The notes under the pieces were generated by a model that saw only the letters and a program-made list of their open reading frames with translations, was not told the DNA's origin and searched no databases. Shown piece by piece: positions 11,750 through 23,100 of a stretch of 64,000 nt of DNA. The translations under genes were made by a program, and so were the position numbers. Source of the DNA: Dromiciops gliroides (taxonomy: Eukaryota > Chordata > Mammalia > Microbiotheria > Microbiotheriidae); contig NC_057861.1 in the NCBI RefSeq assembly GCF_019393635.1, positions 153,653,544 through 153,717,543 of the forward strand, in the 5' to 3' direction. Numbering within the stretch: position 1 is the first letter of the stretch; each line of letters starts with the position of its first letter.

Positions 11750-12295
11750 ATAATAACTGACATTAATATGGTCTTTATGGTCTATAAGGTTTACATACAT
11801 TATCCAATTTGATCCTCACAATAACCCTGTGGAGCAAGGGCTACAGACATTACTATCTCCATTTTGCAGATGAAGAAGTCTGAAAAAGATTAAATTATTT
11901 GCCCAGAGTCACACAGGTAGCAAGTATCTGGAGCAATTCTTGAACTCAAGTCTTCTTGATCTAGAGTTCAGTGATCTATCCACAAAGAGAAGATCAGTAG
12001 TTCAGGAAAAAGAAAAGTCTATTAGCCACCTCTGTCAAATTAACTGATTTCCAAATCACAACTCCACTTTGTAATATGAAGACTAAGAGGGACAGTATGA
12101 TTTGGTGGGAAATAGTTCTAAACTTGGAATCAGTGGATTTTGGCTTAAAATCTTCATTCCTCCTAGCTATGTTACCCTGAAAAGCAATTTATCCTCTTTG
12201 AGTCTATTCCTTTATTTGTCAAATGACAATGTAATAATGCTTGCATTGCCTACCTCACAGTGTTTTATAAGAGAGGTATGTAAATCTTAAAAAGT
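11750..12295. repeat. MIR-type copies, antisense then sense
   Basis: Antisense copy at about 11750-11985 (CATTTTGCAGATGAAGAAGT). Sense copy at about 12080-12290. Confidence 0.65.
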
Positions 12296-12504
12296 AGTAA
12301 TGAAATGTGAGCCATTAGTAACAGTGCATAGTCATGATTTAATTACTTCTTTTGACCACTTAACCTTTTCCACTTGAAATGTGGATGGGTTTTAATAAAA
12401 ATTCTTGTTATTATCATTAATTTAATATTACCCTTCTTTTTGTTGTTGTTGTTTTTTAATAGAATTTTATTTTCCAAAATATATGTTAATATTTTTCTAA
12501 TATT

Positions 12505-12640
12505 CTTGACCAGTGGAATAGTGGATAGAGTACCTGTCTTAGAATAAGGAAGACCTGGGTTCAAGTCTAGAATCTTCAGCATACTAGCTGTGTCATTGTG
12601 GGTTAGTCATATAAGCTATCAGTGACATAAACAATTCTCA
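12505..12640 (+). repeat. MIR-type CORE-SINE
   Basis: Head GTGGATAGAGTACCTGTC, then CTAGCTGTGTCATTGTGGGT. Confidence 0.65.
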
Positions 12641-12839
12641 AAGATAATAATTTCAAGATGCAGTTTCCAGTCAGTTAATATTTATTACGTACCCACTATG
12701 TGCCAGATACTGTGATAAATGTTGGAGAGTTCTCTAAACTATTGAAATCACTGGTCTAGACCAGATAATCACCACCACCACCACAAAACTCCTGACCCAC
12801 TTCCTTTTTAAAAAAATAAAAATATATAATTACTTCAAA

Positions 12840-13395
12840 AATATTTATATCAGCTCTTTTTGTGATGGCTAAGAATTGGAAATGAAAGGAATACCTATCA
12901 ACTGGAGAATGGCTAAACAAGCTGTGCTATATGATGGTGATGGAATATCACTGTGCTATAAGAAATGACAAGCAGGATGATTTCAGAAAGGACTGGAAAG
13001 ACTTGTATGAACTGATGTATAGTGAAGTGAGCAGAACCAGGAGAATGTAGCAATATTGTTTGATGAAGAACTGTGAATGACAACTATTCTCAGCAATACA
13101 ATGATGCAAGACAATCCCAAAGGACTAATAATGAAGCATACTATCCACCTCCAAAGACCTGAAATTGATTCAACACAGACTGAACCATGCTATTTTTCAC
13201 TTTTTTCTTTCCTTTGTTTCTTTTATTCAATTTTTCCTATACGAAATGACTAATTGGATAATATTTTAAATAACTGTACTTTATAACCTATATCTGAATG
13301 CTTACCCCCTCCAGGAAGGGGAAGAGGAGGGAGAGGAGAACTAGAATTTGGAACTTAAAACTTTAAATAAAATATTTATTAATTTTTTAAAATAT
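12840..13395 (+). repeat. L1 LINE 3' end (ORF2 tail plus 3' UTR)
   Basis: Translates in part to the L1 ORF2 C-terminus (LFVMAKNWK, then GEWLNKL and EYHCAIRNDKQDDF). It is followed by a purine-rich 3' UTR (GGAAGGGGAAGAGGAGGGAG) and an A-rich end. 5'-truncated and interrupted by stops. It lies just upstream of the CALB1 promoter. Confidence 0.8.
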
Positions 13396-13559
13396 GAGTA
13401 CTTTTATCAGGTAATTTTATTTTGTATGCATTAATTAATTTTTAGCAGTGGTTTTTCCGCAGAGGAAACTCAAAAAGAAAATCCAAGTTATCTGAGCCCA
13501 GCCTTCAAGCGAGGTCTCCCACACCACCTGATGATTCCTGCCACACCAAGCACACAGCT

Positions 13560-13721
13560 TTGCTTCATTGTGAAGAAAAGGAAGCAAACTGTAGGGGAGG
13601 GGAGAGACAGGAGGGAACAAGAGGCGGGGACACTAGGGGAGGGGGATGGATGGAAAGCAAGAGGAGGCGTGGCTGGGCTTGAGGCTGTCCTGATAAATTC
13701 AGAGAGCTGTGAGCTGAGAGT
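13560..13721 (+). promoter_or_regulatory. CALB1: Putative CALB1 core promoter
   Basis: A purine- and G-rich stretch (about 13565-13680, with several GGGG/GGAGG runs and a GAGGCGTGGC motif that could bind Sp/KLF factors) leads into an AT-rich TATA-like box, ATAAAT, at 13693-13698. This is the expected arrangement for a TATA-type start near 13720-13725. The transcription start is inferred, not seen directly. Confidence 0.6.
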
Positions 13722-13821
13722 GCTGGAGAGAATCTGGATCAGGGACAGAACGACTTGAGCAGCACCGTGGACAGCGCCGGGCAGCTCCAGGATCCAGTTC
13801 TCTGATAGCCACTTGCTCTTT

Positions 13822-13880
13822 CACACACACCCACACACAAATACACACGCGCGCGCACACACACACGCGCACACACCACA
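13822..13880 (+). repeat. CA microsatellite with CG interruptions
   Basis: Imperfect CA repeat interrupted by CGCGCG near 13849-13856 and 13865-13870. It is alternating purine-pyrimidine DNA of the kind that can adopt Z-form. It lies in the inferred CALB1 leader. Confidence 0.9.
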
Positions 13881-13914
13881 CACATACATCCGTCTGTCAT
13901 TCACACTCGTTTAC

Positions 13915-13921
13915 CACACAC

Positions 13922-14013
<92 letters not shown>
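13915..14013 (+). repeat. CATACA hexanucleotide repeat, about 16 units
   Basis: Near-perfect hexamer array (CATACA/ACACAT phase) ending about 27 bases before the CALB1 start codon. It is separated from the CA tract by a short unique spacer. Confidence 0.93.
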
Positions 14014-14039
14014 TGGCACACACAGAGATCACAGATACA

Positions 14040-14118
14040 ATGGCAGAGTCCCACCTGCAAGCATCCCTGATTACAGCCTCACAGTTTTTCGAGATCTGGC
14101 TCCATTTCGACGTTGATG
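14040..14118 (+). CDS. CALB1: CALB1 coding exon 1 (residues 1-27 start)
   Basis: Begins at the ATG and encodes [20 protein letters not shown] through Asp26, plus the first base of Gly27. The donor GTGACT starts at 14119 (phase 1). It carries the entering helix and first ligands (Asp24, Asp26) of EF-hand 1. Reading the exon on past 14118 loses CALB1 homology at once, which supports the donor choice. Confidence 0.95.
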
Positions 14119-17100
14119 GTGACTATCTTTTTCTGTTAGTTTATTACTGTCTCAAGTTGCTCCCCCGCCCCCTGATGTGCAGTTGTCTTTTCTCTAACTT
14201 CACCGCCATCAGTACTGGGTGTAAAAACAGCCCAAAAGTTTGGGCCGTTTTTGTCTGAGGGCTGAATGGATGTGGTGGGTTTTGTTTTTGTTTTTAATGT
14301 GATTGCAAAACTTTTGTCTTCACAAGATCTTTGTTAGTGGGGAAAATCTGCTCTGGAGAAATCCTTCATCTTGGAAAGTAGGTTGCTATGCTCTCAGAGA
14401 GCTCTGTGGTTGCACTCGGCGACTCAAACCATTTTGCCCCCTCTTGTGTGGATTAAAGTTTAAATACCTTCTGCCTTAAGCCTGAGAAATACTCTGCTTA
14501 TCCTTAACTACCTTTAAGAGCTATAATTGTTCCCTGATGTCTCTGTTGCTTGTAAATGTAGGGGCCGATGATGTTCTTTCTGACCAGCACACACTCTCAC
14601 ACCCCACCCCACCTCCCAACCCTCACTCACACAAAATTAACCCGAGTTGAAGGAAAAACTCAAAGGTAAAAGCGGAATGTCTTCATTGTTTGCAGGAAGT
14701 GGTTACCTGGAAGGTAAGGAGCTACAGAACTTGATCCAGGAGCTGCAGCAGGCGCGGAAGAAGGCTGGATTGGTAGGTTCAGTTCTTTAAAGTCTGGGGG
14801 TCGTTTTGCTGTGTAGGGGTTTGTTTTTTTCCCCTTCGTCTATTTAAAAGTCCATGATATTTCTTTTTAAAAAAAATAAATTAATGTTTTCACCACTGTG
14901 GGGGGAAAGTTACATCTGCACGTTCTTGTGAAAGACCAGGGACAGTAACTTATTTTTCAATTAATTTTACATCTAAAGGTTTCTTCACTTTGAAAACAGG
15001 ATGTTTTCCAAATACCTTTTTTAAAAAGTCACTTCGTAAAGGGTAAAAAGCTTCTAGCTGAAATGTAGGTGCTTTAAAATCATATTGTTTGAAACTGATA
15101 TAAAAGCCTCTATGGGAAGAGCTGCTGGTCTCTGATCCTTTTGGACAAAAGTACCTGTAACAGGGAGTTAGCTGGCTGAGCTAATCTTTAACTCTGTTTT
15201 CTAAGTGGAAAGTGAAGGGGGCAGAAATCTGTTCCTGCCCCTTGGTGGTCAGGAAATAGATCTGCAGGTTTTCTATGTGGCAATAGGTACTATTTCTTGC
15301 GTTCAAAGGAGAAAGGGGTGGGGGGGACGGGGGAAAATGTTGTCCTCGACTATCTCCAGGAGGAAAAAAACCTGAGCAATATGTAACCTAACAGTGAATT
15401 TTTAAAAATAGTTTTAAAAGGTCTTCATATCTCTTTGTAAGAGAGCAATACAAAAGTTAAAGCTGGGAGAAATGAGAGGGTTCTAAGAATCAGAAAGTGG
15501 CATTATGATTGTTGATATTAATAATAGCATTTAGAAAATCACCAGTGAATGCTCGTATTTAAAGATAAGTTATTAAACAAATGTGGAATTATTTTTGTTA
15601 CCTAGACAACACTTGTCAGAGGGGGACACAATCAGAATCCAAGTAGAATATGCCCTCCCATGTAAAGAAATGTTCTTAAACATAGAGAAGGTGGTTACAT
15701 AAAGAAAAAAATAGGTTCTATATCTCACTAATATATCAGGGGTTATATAAGGCTGCATTTCAGTAGGAAAACTTATTTAGGATAATTAATTTAATTTTAT
15801 ATATGAATGACTCTTTCCAATCTCAACATGGCTTTTTCTTTCCAACCTCTACTTCCTAATTGGAAATTTGTGACATAAATCTACATATGACATATATTAC
15901 TTAACATTAGTCCCATGGAGGTCTTCACCATAAAATGATGATTGTGGGAGTCATTGGTCAACTCTGTTTGAAACCGAATAATGATTTAAGAACTACATTA
16001 TCCAGATAAAACATTACTCAAAACTTGAAGATAAAGTATTTCTTTTTCTTTTACATCTTTATCATCCTGATAAAAAAAGGAAAAGAAATAAAACCTGAAA
16101 ATTATCTTGTGAATAAATCCATCAAAATGCTTCCATTACAACTCAGCATATCTTTGGCATTTATCTCTACAGTAATGAAAATTGTCCTGTTCCTTGTTTA
16201 TATTTATATATAATATTTTATATATATACTTATATACACTATATATATTTAAGTGTGTATAGGTATACTTAAATTAACCTGTTGTTAAAATTCTGTTTTT
16301 CTATAACATCTAAGAATGAGAATATTTGAGTCAATTATGTAAAAAAAATTGATGTCCTTAAATATGCATATAAATAAATCTGCAGGTTTTACTAAAAAAA
16401 AACAACACAGATTTTCTAGAAACAAACTTAATGCTTTAAAGCTCATTTTGCCTCCTAAAAATTCAAATATTCACCAAGTACTATAAAAAATACTTGCAGA
16501 TTATTCTTGCTTTCCTCCCACTATAACATTTATATCTTTTTATAGGTTGTTCCTGTATACTATGTTATATTTTACAAGTGGTTAGTGCTTGTTTTCCCCT
16601 TTTGTCATGACTGTTTCTGGAATATTCTCCTGAAGTAACCAATCCCACAATAATAAACTTGAGTACTATCAAGGAATCATCTCAAGTTACCTGATATCTT
16701 GATCCCTAGGATTTTTTTCTGTATTGTAGATATACATTATTGGGGATTTTGGATCTAAATACTTTTTCTGGATCTGGAAGCTCACATTCATCAGAAGCCT
16801 ATCTGACATATCTTGCCTCATTGAATTCTGCTTTTTAAAATTTCATGTCATTTTCCAGGATGGAAAGACTGGCAGACTCAACCTAAAAACTTTATCAATC
16901 CTGCTTTAGGACATAAAAGGCCATCGAGTCTGAAAATAAGCTTTTCATAATACTCATGAACTATTGGGTGTTTTATTTCTATTAAATATGGTTTAAAGTC
17001 AAATATAATAGCTAAATGAATGTTTTAAGTTTAGTACTTCATGTCAAAATTGGCCCTCAGATAACCAGTTTTAGTAGAATTTATGATTAAGTTATGATAA

Positions 17101-20100
17101 AGTTTCAGTGTATTATTACCCTGTACTGCACACTCTGTAAAACATTTATTTGGCTGTAATCCCCGTCCAATGAGTTCACATTCTTAATTACAAATCTGTT
17201 GCTAAAAATCATTGGTCCCTAATTCTGTTTTCCCAAATGCTAATTTAACATCTACTGCTCTGGGGAAATTAAATTTGCAAATTAGATTCTATCAAAAATT
17301 AAGAGTTCTATATTGCCAATATTTCCACTCAGCGAGCTCTCTCATTTAATTTTTTGACATTTTTTCTTTCATGTATATTTAAATAATTGCAAATTGTTTC
17401 TGATTGGTAGTTTATAAAGCTGAAATAATGTATTTGGTTTCAAATTGCTTTGTTACCTCACTTCTACTGAAAGAGATAAACACTGAATCAAAATTGACTC
17501 TGTGATACCACCAACTCAGTAATAATAATTAGCTTCAATATAGAACTTTTAAAATCATATTAACTTATCAGTTTCTTCATCAATCTGTGCAAAAGGTAAG
17601 TCATGCCACATTCAACTCATTTATCAGAAAACTGAGGCCTAATTGATTTTCCCAAGACCACAGAGTAAGATATTAGTACACGGTGGCCTATTTAAAATGG
17701 GCTTCAGTTAGTGAAATAAGATTTATTTGGCCCTAGTTAGCCACATAAATGGGCCATGTTATAGCACCATGTTGACAAAGTCAGCTTCTTGGCTTCTAGC
17801 CTATATTCAGACTATAAGAAGACTGTGTGTAATCTAAGCACTGGAGAGCTAACACAACTTATTGTACAGATGGAAAGACCAAACCAAAGCATGATCAAAC
17901 AAATTAGCTTTATTATTCCTAAACCAAATGATGGGATTATAGATTTAAATTTAGAGCTGCAAGAGATTTTAGAGATCAGCTACTCAAACTTCCCTTATTT
18001 TACAGATAAGGAAACTGAGGTTCAGGTAATTTGCCAATCACATATGGAGGAAGTAACAGAAGCAAGATTTAAAACCAGGTCCTTTGACTCTAAATCCAGC
18101 CCTGCTCTATGCTTGTATTTATTGACATACATAAAATAGGAAATTTTGTAGTGAGATAAGTTGAAAACAAACAAACATTGGAAAACCCTTCTTGAAACTG
18201 ATGTTGCTAGGCAAAGCTCTGAGAGCTAAATGTTATCAGCAATTTGAAAAACGTCGCCCCAGATCTCGGCTATGGTCTGTCTCAGATGAGCTTAGCAGTT
18301 AAGTATTTTTGGTTCAGGCACATATTCTTCTTATATAAAAATAAGTAATCTACCTTTACGGCTTCCTCTTTACTCCAACCGTTCCTAACTTTCTTACAAA
18401 AAGGGATTTTCTTTAACCTTCCAACTTCTAATTACTCCCAAGTTTAAAAAATGTATTAATGACATCAACATTTTAAATAAGCTAATATATTTATATCCAA
18501 TAAGAAAACTGACAAGATCACATAATGGAGTTAAAGGTATATGTATTCACAGAAGAGTAAGTAATATGAAAATCATAGATATTAACTCTTGAAGAGATCT
18601 TAAACATCATTTTGTCCAAATCCTTAATTTTGGGGAGGGGGGTAAAAAGATTGAGGCCCGAATAAATTAAATGACCAGGGGCAGCTAGGTGGCTCAGTGG
18701 GTAGAGCACCGGCCCTGGAATCAGGAGGACCTGAGTTCAAATCTGGCCTCAGACACTTGACACTTACTAGCTGTGTGACCCTGGGCAAGTCACTTAACCC
18801 CAATTGCTTCACCCCCCCCTTCAAAAAAAAAGAAAAGAAAAGAAGTTACCTACCCTTGTTACCTACCCCAGTTACACTGGTATCAAATAGTAAAGTCAGG
18901 ATTCAAAACTTCTAGTTCCAGATCTAATGGTTTCTAGATATGCATTGTCTCTAAGCACATTACCAGTTTCTATTTTCTATTTAGATGTGGTGGAACAAAT
19001 GTTGGACTTGAAACCAGTAGAGACATGAGTTCAATTCTCACTTCTGGTAATTATTAGTTGTGTACTATGAACAGGTCACTCAATTCAGATTCCATGCTTA
19101 TAAAAGGATATAATTATATCTGTAGTAGGATTGTTGTGAAGATCAAATGAAGATAATATATGAAAAGCACTTTGCAGAATTTAAAAAGTGTTGCATAAAA
19201 TATCAGTTAGTGTTGCAATCAATATTTCTAAATTCTCAAAACTAAGAGTAATAGAGAAATCTGAGAAACAGATTTGAAAATTGGCAATCATAACTGTACC
19301 CTTTTTTGTTTGTTTATTTAGACTTGCAATTTCATCAATGTGGGGAACTCCTTACACTAGTGCAGATTGCCATCATCTATAACTTACTATTTGAGAAAGT
19401 TACCTCCAGCCCTGAGATTAAAGGAATTTACCTAATTATACTTTTGAATTACTTTTGATTATAGCCAGTATGTGTTAGGACTTGAGCCCAAGCATCACTT
19501 TCACCAAGACCAGAACTCTATCAATCATACAACAATTCTACATCAACCTAGTCTCTTCCACTTCCAAAAGCATATACTAAATATGGTCAATTTTAGATAT
19601 TTTGTGCCTTATCATGAATATTAAAGCATAAAGTAGTTGTGAATTTCTAATGAATAACTGATCCTTTTGACCATTTTAGGATTTGTCACCTGAAATGAAA
19701 ACTTTTGTGGATCAATATGGGCAGAATGATGATGGAAAAATAGGAATGGTAGAGGTAAGCCAGCTTCTTTATCTGTGCATTTCTCTCAAAGATGGTTATA
19801 ACAAATGTGTTTCATCATGTAGTCAAGACTGTCAAATATGGTGTATGATAATCCTCCCCCACCTCAATAGCCCACACTGAGCAAATCAATTTTTCCTTTA
19901 AAATAAAATTTCTACTGAAAAAACAAACAAACAAACTTGGGATCATAGAATTAGAAGGAAACTACACAATTTCTCAACTTCAACCCTTTCACTTTACAAA
20001 TGAAGAGTGATTTAGAAAGGTTTAGTATATTGTCCAATTTCAAATAACGAGTTTGTAGGTCTTACACTATGACCCATCTGTCTTGACCTCCCCCCCCCCA

Positions 20101-23100
20101 CCCCGCCACATCAGTCCAATGATCATCACATTAAACCATGCTGCCTTGTTTAAATCCCCTCACTCACAATGTGGGCTCATGTATAGATTTCAATTCTTTC
20201 TTCCTGGCAAGAAAACCTACTTATACATCGTTTGTAGCAATGTCTTTATGGAAGGCTATGCCCTGGCTTCTAGAATTCAGACAGTTGACCTGACTCCAGG
20301 AAGGAAAGGGGGTACCATTTGTCAACTATCTAAATTTTTTATGATTTCAAATGGTAACAGTTTCTATAGAATCTTTTAAAAATTTAAATCGAGAGCAGCA
20401 AATCTTCTGACAAGTACTTTTCTTATTGAGAGTGAACTTTCTTTGGACTATAAATGAGAACAAGACTTTGAAATCTCCTTTGCCTTCTTGGATTTAGGCA
20501 GAAGGCCTTTATTTTCTCTCTTCTTTGCCAGATTGTTATCCTATTTTTCTTGTCTCTTTCATGGCTCTTAAAGAAATCCAGGGCATGATTTCTCATCCAA
20601 GGGACAGACTTTGAAAGGTTCCCATGAAACACAAGCATAGTCACATTTTTCTAATTTTTTTTAACTTTAAGTTCACATATTTATTAAACTGTGAAATATC
20701 CTGGCTCTGAACGATACTTAATAAGGACACGCCTTTTGTCAGTAGGTTGAAATAGCTTTAGAGAGATCAATCATATATGAAATACACTTTTTAAAAAAAG
20801 GGAAATCACCATAAATAGAATGTAGGTACAAAATACTATTATTATCACTGTAATTAAATTTTTCCCCAGGGCATATGCTTCCCTTTATGCCCACATGTAA
20901 CTCATTACTAGATGAATAGATAAATTAATAGTAATGGGACTTACATTGACATTGAGGCCAACTAATCTGGAAATGAAATGACCTCAGATAAGAAAATTAC
21001 TTTAAAATGAACATAAATGAGATGGATAAAATTGAATCATTCAAAATTAGCTGGAAATTCTGAAATTAGGAAAACTATAGATGTGGCTATTTAAGAGTTT
21101 GACATACATACTTCATAATTCTAAAAGAGGAAGAAAGCCTGTCATGTTATACTTAATTTATTCCATCCTGAAGAATTCCAGGATTCTGAGCTATTATTTC
21201 TATCATTTAGCTTATTCAGTGGCATTAGATTGAGTAGAATATATAAAAAATCATTTTCTTGGCTCCCCTAGATTATACGACATATATGTATATATACACA
21301 CATGTATTTCCTATATTGTTGTTGTTGGTGGTGGTGGTGGTGTGTGTGTAAGGTGTGTGTAGTGTGTTGTGTGTATGGGTATGTATATAAAATTTTAAGC
21401 TAGATACACCTGCGGGGAGGCAAGGTTTCAAATGTTTAATCTGATATGATATATTGGTCAGACTCCCTAATGTTTAGTTTATTCACAGAATGGTTTAGGG
21501 TTTACATTGAATGAGTGGCAAGAGTCACTTGACAAGTGTGTCAGGCATTGCATGGAGGAAGGTGTAGTAACTAGAGAATGGAGCCAGCCAAGTAAAGAGA
21601 AAGTTTACCTGTCTATAGAAAGGGAACAGAAAGAAAAGATGTGGACAAAGTTAATGTCTTCAGCAGCTAGGTGATGAGGTAGATTGAGTACTTAACTTGG
21701 AGTCAAAAGTCTTGCCTCAGATACTTATTAGCTATATGACACTAAACAAGTCACCTAGCTTTTCTTATACTCAGTTTTCTTATGTGTAAAATGGGGATGG
21801 TAATAGAACCTATCTCACAGTGATATTGAGAGGATCAAATGAGATCACACATTGTATAAATGTTAGTTATTATTATTATTTTATTATGGCAACTAGTTGG
21901 CATAGTGGATAGAGCACAAGCCCTGGAGTTAGGAGGAACTAAGTTCAAATCTGGCCTCAGACACTTATTAACTGTGTGACCCTGGGCAAGTCTTTTAACC
22001 CTGTTTGCCTCAGTTTATTCACCTATAAAATGAGCTAGAGAAAGAAATGGCAAACTACTCAAGTATTTTTACCAAGAAAATCACATATGGGGGTCATGTA
22101 GAATTTGACATGACTGAAACAACTCAACAGCAAAAATTACCATTATTAATGTAGGCAAGTTTGGGTCAATTCAGGGCTTTGAAACCAATACCATTATAAA
22201 AATAAAATTTCAGATTTCCCGACCCATAATATCATATTACACCATGCTTCAGGATGTTGTTTGTTTTAAAAACTCCCTTCTCAATGAAACTTTATATACT
22301 GCATATACCAATATATTAGTAATTTATCTTATTAAAGCTCTTTAAAATATAATAAGGTGGGGGGCAGCTAGGTGGCACAGTGGATAGAGCACCAGCCCTG
22401 GAGTCAGGAGGACCTGAGTTCAAATCCGGCCTCAGACACTTAACACTTACTAGCTGTGTGACCCTGGGCGAGTCACTTAACCCCAATTGCCTCACCAAAA
22501 AAAAAAAAACAATATATAATATATATTAAGGTGCCTTATAAAAGAGGAACTTAATCTGAGGTTTGAATAGATAGAAAAGTATAGGGAAAGAGGAAAGGGT
22601 ATGCCAAGCCTGGTAAGATGTGTGAAAATGAGGAAGGGGAAGAGAATAAGCCTTTATATAATGCCTACTGTGTGCCAGTCTCTGTACTAAAATGAAAGAA
22701 ATGTATGTAGGTATATATGTATGTATGTGTGTGTATATATATATATATAAAGTACTTAGCACAGAGACTAGAATCGGGGATAACAATTAGATTTGCAGTA
22801 GTCTAGGAAAGAGGTGATGAAGACCTGGTCTAGGATAGAGTTAGAGTCAGTAGAGAAAAAGAGAAGAAATAGAGATGTTAAGAAGGAAGAATTGCAGGTT
22901 TGAGCAGAGATTGGATATAGAGATGAAGCAAAAGGAAAGAGTAAATAGAGTGATACAGTGAGGATGATTTCAAGTACCATAGAAAAGTTTTATTGAGGAG
23001 TTTTAGAGGTGAGTCTATGCCTTATACAATCTGAAATATGATATGAGTCAAGCTTAGAAGGAACATATACATATGTAATATATAATGTATAAAGACTATA

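Larger units (their letters stand above)
13722..14039 (+). other. CALB1: CALB1 5' untranslated leader (inferred) with microsatellite
   Basis: This is the inferred leader between the TATA-like box and the start codon. I find no ATG in it, so scanning ribosomes should reach the CALB1 ATG. About 60% is alternating purine-pyrimidine repeat: a CA tract with CG interruptions (13822-13880) and a CATACA hexamer tract (13915-14013). The leader start is inferred; a start downstream of the repeats is possible. Confidence 0.6.

Noticed and set aside
13699-13881. 60-codon minus-strand frame across the CALB1 leader
   Set aside because: Mostly translation of the GT/GC repeat; no independent support.
17789-18139. 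116-codon open frame on the + strand in intron 2
   Set aside because: Its second half translates an antisense MIR, and the start is not at a gene-like site.
18678-18750. tRNA-like heads in SINEs as candidate tRNA genes
   Set aside because: They have a B-box-like GAGTTCAAATCC, but no tRNA fold is complete and the same head occurs in about twenty dispersed copies with A-tails.
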